A DNA stretch of 64,000 nt from Rugalucina vietnamica (taxonomy: Eukaryota > Mollusca > Bivalvia > Lucinida > Lucinidae). The DNA is taken from NCBI GenBank assembly GCA_964017185.1, contig OZ024870.1, positions 28,667,621 through 28,731,620 on the forward strand, written 5' to 3'. The notes below the pieces were generated by a model, which ran no database searches, was not told where the DNA came from, and worked only from the letters and a program-made list of their open reading frames with translations. The position numbers and the translations under genes are program-made. Shown one piece after another: positions 46,027-58,800 of the stretch (the stretch's first letter is position 1; every line of letters begins with the position of its first letter).

Positions 46027-46992
46027 TACGAGGGGGTTTCAAAAAGTTCGCGGAAAAGTGCCATCATATTCTTATTTTGTAAATCAGGTGAATTAAACTA
46101 ATACATTTATATAGACCAACATGATTTGTACTTATACAGCAAATTTTGCTGCTCTGGCATGAACACAATGCTAACAGTGGTTGCTATGGAAACCGTACAT
46201 CACGATTACCGGCCCACTTTTGTTCATTTTTGCAAAAAGTCGATGTCTAATGATGAGGTTAAATTTGATAATTAACCATGCTTTTTTCACCAAACTTTGT
46301 ATGAGCAAAGTTCAATATGTTTGCGATGAGCACATTACGTCATATAAGTCTGTGACGTCATTTTGGCGTTAAGCGCCCATTTTGTTTAGTGGGTATGCCT
46401 AAAATCCGAAGGGAACAACGTTATTCGATAAATTGTGTGTTTGGAAAGGACTATAAATGAAAGAAACACTGCTAAGAGCAGAAAGCGCATATGGCAACAA
46501 GAAAATTAAGAAAACGGCAATCAACAAGTAGTATGCATGATTTCTACACGACCAGAAATGCGTCCATGTCGACTCGCATAGTGTAACGTCAAATAACGTC
46601 ATACTGTCTAAAATGATCGTCGTGATAGAAAAGACTAGAATTCGTGAAACACACAACATATCGAATTGTAGTTTCGGCACATTTACCGCATTACACACAT
46701 AGAACTGACAATCAGACGCCCATATGCCAGGTTGATTCCGAAAATGCTTAAGAGCTAGCCAACAGCGGCATGAATGCGTGTAGCATGACGTTGTTGTGAC
46801 GTTGGGCCGGTTTTACTGTTGTTACCTTAGAAACGCACGTGATTTAATGCCTAATTTTCATCCGATTTTATTCAAATTCTGTGCATATGTTAACTATATG
46901 TTAATTTACAAAAAGCACAGAGAACGTAAATTTCCGAAGACAATTATAAATTTGCCAGGACTTTTCCTCGAACTTTTTGAACCCCCCTCGTA
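46027..46992. mobile_element. Mariner-like element, about 0.97 kb, TA-flanked
   Basis: The left end TACGAGGGGGTTTCAAAAAG and the reversed right end TACGAGGGGGGTTCAAAAAG are nearly identical, continuing TTCG(C/A)GGAAAAGT. Both begin at TA. The interior has no recognisable intact transposase. Confidence 0.75.
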
Positions 46993-49227
46993 TATAAAAC
47001 GTTTAATGTAAATATGTTCATCTTGATTAAAATATTTGTATAGTTAAAACAATAGTATACGAATACTATTAAATTTTTTGTATATGCATGAAATGTACAT
47101 TTGAAATATGAAATTATGCATTAGTATAAAATCTAATAAACACAAACTATGAAATGCAATACAATTTGATGCCAAATTAGCACATAACAAAACATTAAAT
47201 GACAAATTCAAACAGAATGTTTAATAGTTTACTTAGCAAACATATCTATTTTCCTTATTTCCCCTTATTTCTCAATGCGCAAGAGAATACTATATGTACC
47301 TGAGAAGTGCTTATTCTGAGCATGGAGCTAATTAAGCCCCATCATTTCATTTTATGCAATAAAGATATTTCTACCGTTGTGCACAGCCAAATCTGCGCCA
47401 TGGCTGATGACTATATAACTAAATTTACAATGTCTGAAATGCCAAGAACAAGACAACAGTTGCCGACTATTGTCCGTGTGCGTATATGCACAGTAGATAA
47501 GCAAACGTTCGATTTGACCGATTTTCATTTTCTTAAGGAACATTCTTCCGCATGCAAAATAGTTCTTTAAAATGGCTGCCGAAATTCCCGCCAAATATAG
47601 CGACATTTAAAGTGGCTGAAAAACGCCTTTCATAATGGTGTTCACTCATGCAAATCTATCAGAAGTGAGCCTCTTAATTTTACTTCTTAAATTGCATACC
47701 AGTGTAACAAAACATTGAAAATTGTGAGCTTTTAAGATCAAATTGCACAAGTGTCTGAAATGATCAGTCTGGAGGAAGTGAAATACCTCCTACTTTCAGA
47801 TTTGCAAAGAAAAATGACTCCAACGCTAATTTGTTGGGTTTATAGCTTAGTCTTGCGAGGAAACCCTAGTCTTCCATCGAGCATTCGGGTTATGCGGGAG
47901 AAATTCTATGAAGCCGGCAAATAAGCCACGAAGTTGACCAACTTTTATCGACGTTATCGCTGTGCAAAAATGGCCGTCGAATTTCCAGCCAAATGCCAGT
48001 CACATTTTATGGCAATAAAACACACATTCATCGTTAAAACACCTTTGTAGGACTTATTATCTTCTTTCATCTACCAAATTCGTGCATTGTCAGCAAAATT
48101 GTTTGAATGATTGTCGCGCACTCGTTGACTTACGGCAGGTGTCCCCCGGGTGTCCCAGATCACAGAAATGCAGAAATAGCAAAACTACCTGCCATTCTAA
48201 AATTGCAATATTTTTTTGTTCCATTGCCAAATCTTCTGACTTGGCAATGGAATGTTTAAGAATGCCTTAGTCCATCTTAGGGCTAACTGAACAAACGGGT
48301 GAATTTCTATATTTGAAAATTTTCAAGCTCAAACATGAACCAAAATTAAAAACGAATTCGGTAAACATGCTCACCTTCAACGGCAACAAGACTCCATTTG
48401 AGCACCAACAATACATGGAAAATAAGTCATGTAACAATGAAAAATAAAGTAGAATGCTCAAGAAACTTTCTTCTGTCATTTTTGTAAACAAATATAATGC
48501 GCCACATCGTGACAAAACCTAAGTTTTGTATATGCAGAAACTCGGTTATTTTGGATCCGATGTATAAACACTGAGATCAGATGCAGCCGATATAAGCGCC
48601 TCTTCTTCTTTTTAAATCCAAAATTTCTAGTTTCTATCTTTCTTCTCTGACTTTACTGGCTGGTTTGTGTTGGACTTTGTTAGAAATCCCGATAGGTTTT
48701 CTCGTGTTGTTGTTTCCTGGAAAATGCGTGTTTCCTGGAAAATTGAAATTTTTAAATGACGTCACTTAAATTAAGCTGTTAAGAGGGTCGTTCAGAAAGT
48801 TCGAATAATTAATCAATAATTTGGGTTCCAATATTTCCATTTTCTTTCAGTTTTCTTTCAACATTTAAGATTAAAGTGTTACATGTAGTTCACGCACAGC
48901 AACTTTCTAGTACATTAGGTGAAAATTATGAGGTACTCGAATACAGTTTATTATGACGACATGCATGCGCATGCATGCACTTCAACTCAAGGGAAACAAC
49001 TACGATATCAATTACCACAATGCTCTTAACTGAATTACTTTCCCTAAACGACGATCGACATCATCGGATAGTATAAGACTATAAGGTCATTCTGACATAG
49101 AAACCAACTCACGTGTAAATTTTGTTTTTCCAAATATCAGCAAAACTTCTTTAGTAAGTAGATCTACTTAGGACCTTAAGGAATCTATTTAAAGCAGTGT
49201 GGGTTCTTGTTACAAAAAATTGTAGAT
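46993..49227. other. No gene found
   Basis: AT-rich unassigned sequence. Points of note are a perfect 12-base-stem hairpin at 48218-48251 (TTCCATTGCCAA with TTGGCAATGGAA), a 28-base stretch near 47810 that recurs near 52639 (TTTGCAAAGAAAAATGACTC..), a worn R1-like segment (48530-48710), and a possible mariner-type end near 48787 (GAGGGTCGTTCAGAAAGTTC). Confidence 0.5.
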
Positions 49228-49432
49228 AATGAGCTCCCTGCTCCCTGAAAGAAAAATGACCTTTCTCCCCAGCTTCCTAAAATGTTTTTCCTCAACCCCC
49301 TGCTCCCTGCTCCCTAAAACCCCCAAAAGTTATGCTTTATCCCCAAATCCCTGAAAATAAGTGACCCTTCTCCCCAAATCCCTGAAAATAAATAGCCCTT
49401 CTCCCTGTATCCCCAAAACTCCTGGGAGGGCC
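49228..49432. repeat. Pyrimidine-rich tandem repeat
   Basis: Degenerate units of about 33 bases built on CTCCCTGAAAATAAGTGACC followed by CTTCTCCCCAAATCC. It ends just before an R2 element. Confidence 0.7.
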
Positions 49433-49439
49433 TCGACAA

Positions 49440-49695
49440 TCGTCAGGAAAACATGTCCGTGCAATAAATACCCCTTTAAACCCCAATTTTATTCAGTATC
49501 ATTGGGGTATAAAGGGGTATACAATTTTTCTTATTCAAATTGTTCCGAAACATGGCTTGTTGGTACTCGTTAGAACTGCCTCAGCGAGGCGGTTCTAATG
49601 TGTACCCACAATCAATGTTTTGAGCAAAAATTTTAAAATTATCAAAAATTTCATATGAAATTCTCTGTATATTGCATGGGCACGTTTTCGTAATG
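49440..49695. mobile_element. R2 palindromic MITE, copy C
   Basis: From CGTCAGGAAAACATGTCCG to TTTTCGTAATG, with a worn central palindrome (TTAGAACTGCCTCAGCGAGG). No exon is recognised nearby. Confidence 0.8.
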
Positions 49696-50246
49696 AAAGG
49701 CTCAAGGAACTTAGATCGATAGGTGATTAGGTAGATGATGTTGCAATCAGGCTTTTCCTAATTATTGTACATACAGTCACAGATTTACATCAATGTTTGA
49801 GTGATGTAATCACTATATTTTCCAATTCGAATATCATAAAGTACAATAAATGATTATGATAGAATAAATACTGAAATTGAATATCATCGTTTCAAAATAT
49901 CCTCGATGCAACAGTCACTATATATCTGGTGTACGTTACGGTGCACTGACGAGGACCCCCTAACCAGGGTATAATTTCAGTCACAAACACTAGCAAAAGA
50001 ACACGCTGCAATGCAAATAACCCAAAAAAGAGATAATTCGGTTGTTCTAGCCGTGTATCGGATCTGCTTCGCATAAGCATTAATCTGGTTTTCTCATGAC
50101 GCGGCTCACTAACCACCCAAATAAACAACAGTTTGACTGAACCACTTTCTTGTGTAGGCTCAGACCTTCTAAGCGTTTTAAAACCAGTATTCAGTCTTTA
50201 ATTTTTGTCTAGCGTCATTAGCAGGCTTTTTTTCTCACGACCCCAA

Positions 50247-50505
50247 CATTACGATTACTTGCTCATGCAATATACAGAGAATTTTTTTTCAGTAGCAAAA
50301 ATAATAATAATAAAAAAAAGATCTCATTTTTAACATTTATGCTCAAAACATTGATTGTGAATACGTCACGAGTACCCACAATCTATGTTTTGGATCAGAA
50401 TTAAGAAAAAAGGTATACCCCTGCACCCCCCCCCCCCTTACTTTTTTTTCCGATAAAAAAGGGGGTTTAAGGGGGTATACATTTCACGGTCATGTTTTCT
50501 TGATG
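50247..50505. mobile_element. R2 palindromic MITE, copy D
   Basis: From CATTACGATTACTTGCTCAT to TTTTCTTGATG. The central palindrome is shortened to GTACTC-type remnants. A poly-G run follows at about 50514-50528. Confidence 0.75.
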
Positions 50506-50529
50506 TGAAAAGGCGGGGGGGGGGGGGGA

Positions 50530-51828
50530 GTGGGGTCGAATGATCGATTGCATACAACCATTGACATTGGCTGATTGTCCGGTTTCTGCTTAATATGAGT
50601 GTGCAAACTGCTAGGCAAACGAGCCGGTGTGGCAAGACTCGAAGTCACTTGCAAGGTTTTGTGACAAAAAAAAGTATGGACGAAAGTCACAGGAAAAAAG
50701 TCACAAAGCTAAAATTGTATCCAATACATGGGAACGAGCTCCAAAAGAGATAGTTGAAATGTTCCGGCAATGGTAATTTCGAGATTGTTCCAAAGGTAAC
50801 CAGAAATAGGTCTCAATGGTTTCGTGAATACATTCGACGTATTTAATGAAAGAGGGATGATTATCGCAAAGACGTTCCATTCAAAAATAATTTATCTATG
50901 ATCACGACACAAAATGACGGTTGAAACAGAAAGTATTTCCACTATTTTTATTACCAATTATTACCGATTCTGTTTGGTGCTTTCATAAAGTGAATATAGC
51001 GAAATTAATTCGGTTTCAACCATTTTTTGCGGCGTATGTACCGCGAGATTATCTTTACATTGAACAGCATTGCGATATTTTTCTGTTTTCACTAACATTC
51101 CAAAATCTTCACAAAAACTATTTTCCAACCTTTATTGCCATTGGAACCAAAGTTCACTACCTCTTTTTTGAGCTAGTTCACATGTTTACCACAAAATTAA
51201 AGAATACTATGCCGGATGTCCATCGCTTCAGACAGTAAGATAATGTGTCGTTAATATATAATTTGCAACTTTCAAAAGCATGTTTTTGTTTTAATTTATT
51301 TATCAGATGACCACCAATCAATAATCATGAGTCGCCGCATGAAAAATCGAAACGGTCTATGATACATGATACTGGACCATAATATTGAAAATTGAAAAAA
51401 GGCCAATTAAAACCGTTTTCGTTCGGCCATAAAAATGTGGCCAGGCCCATGCCGAACCGCATATTTTACAAGTTTAAATTTGAGCGATTTAGAAAGAAAA
51501 CCCAACCTTCTAAGAGACAGGAGAGGAGGAAGCGTATGGACCACCTCATCGCATTTCTATTCACATGCATACTTATCATTCAATACATGTATGTTTTAGG
51601 CGGCCCCGTGGCTAAAAGCGCTGATATTTCATTACCGCACTTTATCATTCGATCATCCCACCGCTATGCGTGATGTGGGTTAGAACACCATACGGACCAC
51701 ACATGAGACAAGCCAAGTTCTGCATGAGTGTGCCAGGTTTTCGTCCCATCTGATACAATCTACTAATTGGTCCGTCTCATATGAGCTGAAATAATATTGA
51801 AAGGGGCGTAAAACTGAATAAAATAGGT
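50530..51828. other. No gene found
   Basis: Unassigned. It includes frames of about 90-105 codons (50921-51238 and 51392-51673) with no recognisable motif, and a tRNA-like but worn stretch near 51602-51690 (GGCCCCGTGGCTAAAAGCGC). Confidence 0.45.
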
Positions 51829-52292
51829 TTAAAATACAAGAGTCAATCATAAAGTCAATAAAACAGCGTATCAATAGACCGTGGCGATAATACAATATCA
51901 TTCAGTGAGCGAGTAGAGGGGGGGGGGGGGGGGGGGGTCATTGGTCGCACCTGCACATCACTAATTGGATTCCATTTCACGTGCTGCATGATGACATGCT
52001 GTGTTGTATTGATCAGTTGCATATTTCTGTCCATATAGAGCATATAGAGATTTTAATTTTCACTTCGTTTAAAATACAAGAGTCAATCATAAAGTCAATT
52101 AAACAAAGTGATCGACCGTGGTGATATTACAATATCATTCAGTGAGCGAGTAGAGGGGGGGTGTCATTGGTCGCACCTGCACATCACTAATTGGATTCCA
52201 TTTCACGTGCTGCATGATGACATGCTGTTGTATTGATCAGTTGCATATTTCTGTCCTTATAGAGCTTATAGAGATTTTAATTTTCACTTCAA
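51829..52292. repeat. Tandem duplication, about 230-base unit
   Basis: Two copies (about 51829-52067 and 52068-52292), each from TTTAAAATACAAGAGTCAAT to AGATTTTAATTTTCACTTC. The first contains a long G run (about 51918-51937) that is only seven bases in the second. Confidence 0.85.
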
Positions 52293-53546
52293 AATTGCAT
52301 AAAGTGATACCGATTTGAACTGAAATCGACTGTCCTGAAATTTATTGAATGTCCCTTATCGCAGAGTTATGACGTCAGCATCTGGAGGTCAATTTGCGTC
52401 ATAACCAGTTCATGTTTATTTATAAAAAGAAGCAGGAACAGACATCATTTATGTGATTTCATTACAGGATTATGTCTTTGAAGTAAGTTTTGTTACTCAG
52501 CATTTTGTGACACATCTTTCCTTTCACATTTGAGTCGATAATGTCAGCATGTTGGTGGCGTGAATCAGGCTGGGAACTTGTTTTTGACCGCCATTATTGA
52601 CTTTTGGAATGAGGGTACGTTCACAAACATTTGCAAAGAAAAATGACTCCAACGCTTATTTTTCGGAATTTTTGGGTGCAAATGGTCGAAAAATTGATCT
52701 TGATCATGAAATAGGTGTCCAAATGGGAGTAAAACGTTTATTTAAGCCTGAATTCTTTATTTTCATCTGTTTATTGGTGCGACTGAACCTTACTTTCGGT
52801 TGAAGAAAAAAGACACAAAGACCAAAAATATTGAGAAAAGTGCATCTGTCGATTTGCAGAAATATGTGCAGGAATTTCTCTGAAAGTCTCAGAAAATTTG
52901 AAAGCCTATATATTACAGGCGATTGCTGCAAATGAAGGCACTGATTGTCGATTCGTTTTGAACGCCAAAGAAATCGAACGTTTTTCCGTTGCTATGCACA
53001 TGAAAATATCCTTGCGAGCGGCCTTTGCGTATCTGCTGGCATAATCTGATTTCTACCGTGTGGACTTGCTTCCACATCACGTGGTCCATTTTTACAATAC
53101 AAAACTGCTCCTTGTCCATCTTCTTAACTAAAGTACTAAGATTATTCCCACTGCTATTTTTTATTCCTAAACATAGGAGATACACCATCCTTTATTTTTT
53201 CTATGAGTTTGGCAACATGTAATACCATGCAAGAAGCAGCAAGATACCTAGCTGTCCATCAGTCATTGCTTCTATGGTTGTCAGGAAAACAAATCTGAAA
53301 TATACAAATATAATATGACCTGAACAATTCAAAATGGTGAGAAAGAAGATTGTACAAGAAAACTCAAAGCAGTGAAACAATAGGCATCAAGATAGAAGCT
53401 TAACTTTTATGACGGTCGATTCAAAACAAACAGAACAAACTGTGAAACATAAATCTAAGAAAATGCTTTTATATTTCTTGAGTTCAAAGCACCAACCGTT
53501 CTTATACTTCATTCATTAAAGGCAGTACTCCTACAAAAAGGAAGAT
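52293..53546. other. No gene found
   Basis: AT-rich sequence with short frames only. One on the minus strand (52913-53188, 91 codons) has no motif I recognise. Downstream exons of the minus-strand Cys-module gene could lie here but I could not identify any. Confidence 0.4.
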
Positions 53547-55799
53547 CATTACGAAAACATGCCCATGCAATATGCAGAGATTTTTTATGTTGTGAAACGA
53601 AAACATGCCCATGCAACATGCAGAGGTTTTTTATGTTGTGAAAATTGAAATTGTTCATTGGATTTTTTTTATATTTTTCTTATTTTTGCTAAAAAACATA
53701 GACGTTAGCTAGTACCCAAAATCTATGTTTTGCAGCAAAAATAAGAACCAGAGGACCAATGGTCCTGTAAACGCTCACCTCAGACCTGAGATATATACAT
53801 GTACCAATAAACTTGTTAGACTAGAATGGTACAATGCATGTATATAACCCTAGGGCAGGGTCTGGAGTCAATGTCTTATTCAAATCATAAAAATTCAGTC
53901 CATTTGCCAATTAACTGCAAGTTTTGTCCTTCAAAAGACATTTTAATAATTTTCTCAATTCAAATGCATGGGCGATCTAAGTTGACCTTGCTGTGAAATA
54001 GGTCAAGGTCATCCCAGTGTCATGATTTATACAAATTTTGTAGACCTCCGTTCCTTAATGCTTCATGCCAAGTTTCAAAATCATAGGCCTTCTGGTTCTG
54101 AAGAAGAAGATTTAAAAAAAAATTGCTATTTATAGCCATGGCGGCCATCTTGGTCATGTGACCTTGACCATTTATATAAACTTTCATTTCCTTTTCCTAA
54201 GGATGCTCCACATAAAGTTTGGCTTTGATTGGCTAAGCAGTTTCTAAGAAAATGCTGTTTGAATATTATGGTCATCTACATGTATATAGTTCCGGGGCAG
54301 GGACCGACAACCCCATGGGTCTAAAATATTTTCATAAGCATAAATCTTCTGTCCATTTGCTCATTCCTAGCAAGTTTTCTGCCATTACATGACATTTTCC
54401 TATTTTTTCCCATTCAAATGCATTGGCAACCTAAGTTGACCTTACCGTAAAATAGGTCAAGGTCATCCCAGGGTCATGATTTATATAAACTTTGTAGAGC
54501 TCCATTCCCAGATGCTTCATACCAAGTTTCAAAATCATAGGCCTTCTGATTCTGAAGAAGAAGATTTTTAAACGTTTTTGCTATTTATAGCCATGGCGGC
54601 CATCTTGGTCATGTGACCTTGACCATTTATATAAACTTTCATTCCCTCTTCCTAAGGATGCTCCACAAAAAGTTTGGCTTTGATTGGCCTAATGGTTTCA
54701 GAGAAGAAGATGTTTCAATATTACGGTCATATACATGTATATAGCCCCGGGGCAGGGGCAGACAACACATTGGGCCCAAAATATTTTCTTAAACATAAAT
54801 CTTCTGTCCATTTGCTTATTTCTAACAAGTTTTCTGCCACTTAATTACATTTTCCTATTTTTTCCCATTCCAATGCATGGGAGACCTAAGTTGACCTTGC
54901 CGTAAAATAGGTCAAGGTCATCCCAGGGTCATGATTTATATAAACTTTGTAGAGCTCCATTCCCAGATGCTTCACACCAAGTTTCAAAATCATAGGCCTT
55001 CTGGTTCTGAAGAAGAAGATTTTTAAACATTTTTGCTATTTATAGCCATGGCGGCCATCTTGGTCATGTGACCTTGACCATTTATATAAACTTTCATTCC
55101 CCTTTCCCAAGGATGCTCCACATGAAGTTTGGCTTCGATTAGCCTAGCGGTTTCAGAGAAGATGTTTGAATATTATGGTCATATACATGTATATAGCCCT
55201 GGGGCAGGGGCAGACAACCCCCAAGGGGCTAAAATTTTCCAATGACATTAATCTTCTGTCCATTTGCCTATTCCCAGTAAGTTTTACCCATTAAATAGCA
55301 TTTTACCATTTTTTCCCATTCAAATGCATTGGCAACCTAAGTTGACCTTGCCGTAAAATAGGTCAAGGTCATCCCAGGGTCATGATTTATATAAACTATG
55401 ATGGACCCGCGTCCCTGATGCTACATACCAAGTTTCGTGGAAATCGGTCCACTGGTTCTGGAGAAGAAGATTTTTAAAGGTTTTTGCTATTTATAGCCAT
55501 GGCGGCCATCTTGGTCATGTGACCTGGACCATTTATATAAACTTTCGTTCCCCCTTCCTAAGGATGCTCCACATGAAGTTTGGCTTTGATTGGCCAAGCG
55601 GTTTCAGAGGAGAAGATCTTTGAAATTGTGGACGACGGACGACGACGGACGGACGCCGGAGCATGGGTATACTATAAGCTCACCTGTGAGCCTTCGGCTC
55701 AGGTGAGCTAAAAATAGGTCTACCTAGGTAAACCCCAGTTTTACTGCATAAAGTGGGGTTTGAGGGGGTATACATTTGATGGATATATTTTTCCTGATG
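53547..55799. mobile_element. R2 palindromic MITE, copy E, split by an R4 element
   Basis: The left part (53547-53746) and right part (55710-55799) join into a normal R2 order (..AAAAATAAGA | AAAAATAGGT..). The left end carries a small duplication of its terminal motif. The right end stops 12 bases from the donor of the minus-strand exon ending at 55813. Confidence 0.8.
53747..55709 (+). mobile_element. R4 satellite-bearing element, four units, inside an R2 copy
   Basis: Starts ACCAGAGGACCAATGGTCC, has four core units of about 450 bases beginning near 53835, 54285, 54741 and 55192, then a (GACGGAC)-type tract and the terminal hairpin AGCTCACCTGTGAGCC / GGCTCAGGTGAGCT. The R2 host is intact on either side with no clear target duplication, which fits a Helitron-like insertion. 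It is one unit longer than the copy at 24654-26181. Confidence 0.75.
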
Positions 55800-55812
55800 G
55801 TGTTGTCAATAC

Positions 55813-58800
55813 CTTTGCAAGTTCCAGCTAGTTCAGCTTTTAAATCTACTGTATATCTCTCTTTGAGCAAATCAGTGGCTAATAATGCATCTCTAATTTG
55901 TTCTGGGAAACATTCTATACCCATTGTCTTTAGAGAATCAACTCCACATGTGTAAATATAGTCCTTCAAGGTACTGAAAGTAGAAAAAAACATTATTCTT
56001 GCGATTTTATATATTAATCAATGTTCTTATATTGTAATCGAAATACAGGGGCAAACGTGATATCAAAATAAATGTCTCGTTCAACTCACACACATTTTAT
56101 ACCATAATGCCAGTTTTAAATTATCAAAAGAAACAAACTAGTTTGTGATTTATATTTTCAATGGTGTGTATTTTATTTTTTCAACAATGCTATGAAAATA
56201 GTTGTGAAACTGCGCACATCTACTTAATATTCTTATGTGAACAATAACATTCCATGTATTTTGTACATGTGGATTTAAACATACCTACAATCTACTGCAC
56301 CATATAAGACTTGTTTATAACATATTGCATCCACAATGTTCGCTATTCGAAAAGAGTCTAAGCAAACATTGGTATCCTCCGTTCTCCATTCTGAAGAAGA
56401 ACCAACACCTCAGTTAATGGTGTGGAGTTAAATAAACGTTCTCATTCAAGACATATTATCATATTGTGCAAACTTCATAGTTCACTTTATTCTTAGTATA
56501 ATATTACCTTAAAAATAAATGTTCATTTATGCTTATATTTCAAATAGCTGAGAAAATAGGTAACAATAATACTGGTGCATGAAAATATCACAACAATAAT
56601 GTCTGAGATAAATACATTAATTTACATGTACACCCCTCGCCATTGTCATACCTTGATATAAGTTAAATACAAAATTGCATAAAAATGGTTTTGTTTCTTT
56701 GTTTGAATTGATGCTTTACGTTCCAGTCAACAGCAATGGTCATGTCGGGACGTTGTCTCTATTTTAAGGGACTTTTAGTCTTTTACCCACTATGCCATGA
56801 CACTCTAAATGTGCTTCATAAATATAACCACCCAACTAAGCCAAAAAGATTTATATGTATGGATCGTTTGACTTAACCACTTTTCCTGGGCAGGCATAGA
56901 CAAGAGCGGTTAACCAGTAATCAGATGGTCAGTAAGTATTAGAAGCTTTGCCTGGAGGTAGAAGCAGCCCATCTATTTCTCCTAGGCCCCAATGGGCGGG
57001 GGCCCATATTCCCACCCGACCACCCTTCATAAAGATGAGTAAAATGAGTAAAATAAAAATCATAACTCACCTTTACACTGGTCTATTTCTGATAGAATAC
57101 TGTAAAAGGGATTTAATTTGGCAGTAAAGTTAGCTGCATCTTTGAGTAAATCAACAGTTATCTTCTCCTGACAATATGACTGTTCTGGAGAGCTATAGGC
57201 GATGCTGACTCCACAGCTACTGAAGGCTTCAAAGAGGCTGTAAATTATAGAGAAAGTAGATGTAACTATAGGCACAAAATAGCTTCAGTGTTGCAATAGC
57301 GCATGGTTTGTGAATTTTAATAATTATTGATTACCATTATCACCAAGATGGTCCAATCAGAGCCAATGACTTAAATTCCGGGCCCAGTTGTTCAAAATTA
57401 ACCATGTCGTTAGTTAACGATTCGTCAAAATTACAAACATGAATATTACAAATACACTGTTAATTTTTTGTTGAAATAATGTGAGAATCCTTTGTATTGC
57501 ACAGGATTCTCACATTTTATCAACAAAAATAACAGTGTATTTGCTTTTGAAGTCGATATATAGTTAACAAATTGAGGGCTTAATGGCAGCATTAAGCTAA
57601 GTTTTGAACAACTGGGCCCAGATTGCTGACAGATTCAGTCTACCTGTGCAGGTCAGCAATAACTACTAAAAACAAATGTATCATCAATTTTGCACTTTAG
57701 TAACATACAAGATTAGTTTTACACCAACTGCTAGGCCATTACTCTGTAGTATTACACGCCTGGAGATCCCAAAGACTACTTTCTGACTAGAAAACCAACA
57801 ATTTGGGTTTCCAACCAGTTCCGATACAGGCCGGTCTGTACTGTCACAGAAGAACGCCTAAAGCTTGTAACTAAGTAGCAGAAGAATGAAACTATCCAGA
57901 CTAGTAGATACAAAGACTACCATTAACCAGATGGAGCCAGTTATTTTTAAATTTGGTTAAAAAACGATTCCAAAACGATTGCATTCCAATCTCTATGTCT
58001 TTAAATACATTAACATTGGCGTTATTACATTGTGTCAGACATAATTTAGTTCCCAAAAAATTTAAATGCGTCGCCCTTGGAATTATAATGCCAAGCAATA
58101 CCTGCAATGTAGTGAGGGATCATTGGTCTCTGTGATAGCTCGATTGTCTGTGAGCAGTACCTGAGAACAGTTGGTTGAGACTGGCTCCAGAGATTTGTAG
58201 AACTGTAGTCGACAGGAATATACCGACTGTAGGTCGGTGTAGATAGCTGAAAATATTCATTTAGCGTCAGTATAAATTTTCTTATTCATTTAGCGTCAGT
58301 ATAAATTTTCTTATGCTTGGTCTAAACACGTTGACAATCCATGTTTTTAAGGGAAAACATTCAACTGAAAATTTATTGCACATGCGTGTTTTTATAGAGT
58401 TGCCATCTTCAAACTGGAAATTTATTGGATAAAACTGGCTGCAGCCAACAGTAACATACAGACTGCAAACATTTTACGAAAACATGCCCATACAATGGAA
58501 CGATATAATTCGTACGATATAATTTGCTATTTTAAATATTTTTGCTCAAACCATTGATTGTAGGTACACGTTAGAACCGCCTCGGCCTCGGCGAGGCGGT
58601 TCTAACGAGTATCCACAATCTAAGTTTTGGACTCAAAATAAGAAAAATAGGTATACCCCTGTATACCCAAGTTTTACTATATAAAAGTGGGATAGAAAGG
58701 GGCATTCATTGCACGCGCATGTTTGCATGATGAATAAGCAGCATGTCGCTGCAAAATATAAATAAGAAGCAATAGAATTCATTTTTACCTTGGCATGCTG

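Noticed and set aside
50921-51238. A 105-codon plus-strand frame
   Set aside because: Phe/Leu-rich composition of AT-rich noncoding DNA, no signal peptide or family motif, and no convincing splice neighbours.
51392-51673. A 93-codon plus-strand frame with a hydrophobic stretch (LIAFLFTCILIIQYMYVL)
   Set aside because: The hydrophobic stretch could mimic a signal peptide, but the frame then enters a tRNA-like repeat and stops; no exon partner found.
52913-53188. A 91-codon minus-strand frame, considered as a further exon of the Cys-module gene
   Set aside because: It lacks the Cys spacing and splice phases of that gene's exons and matches nothing recognised.
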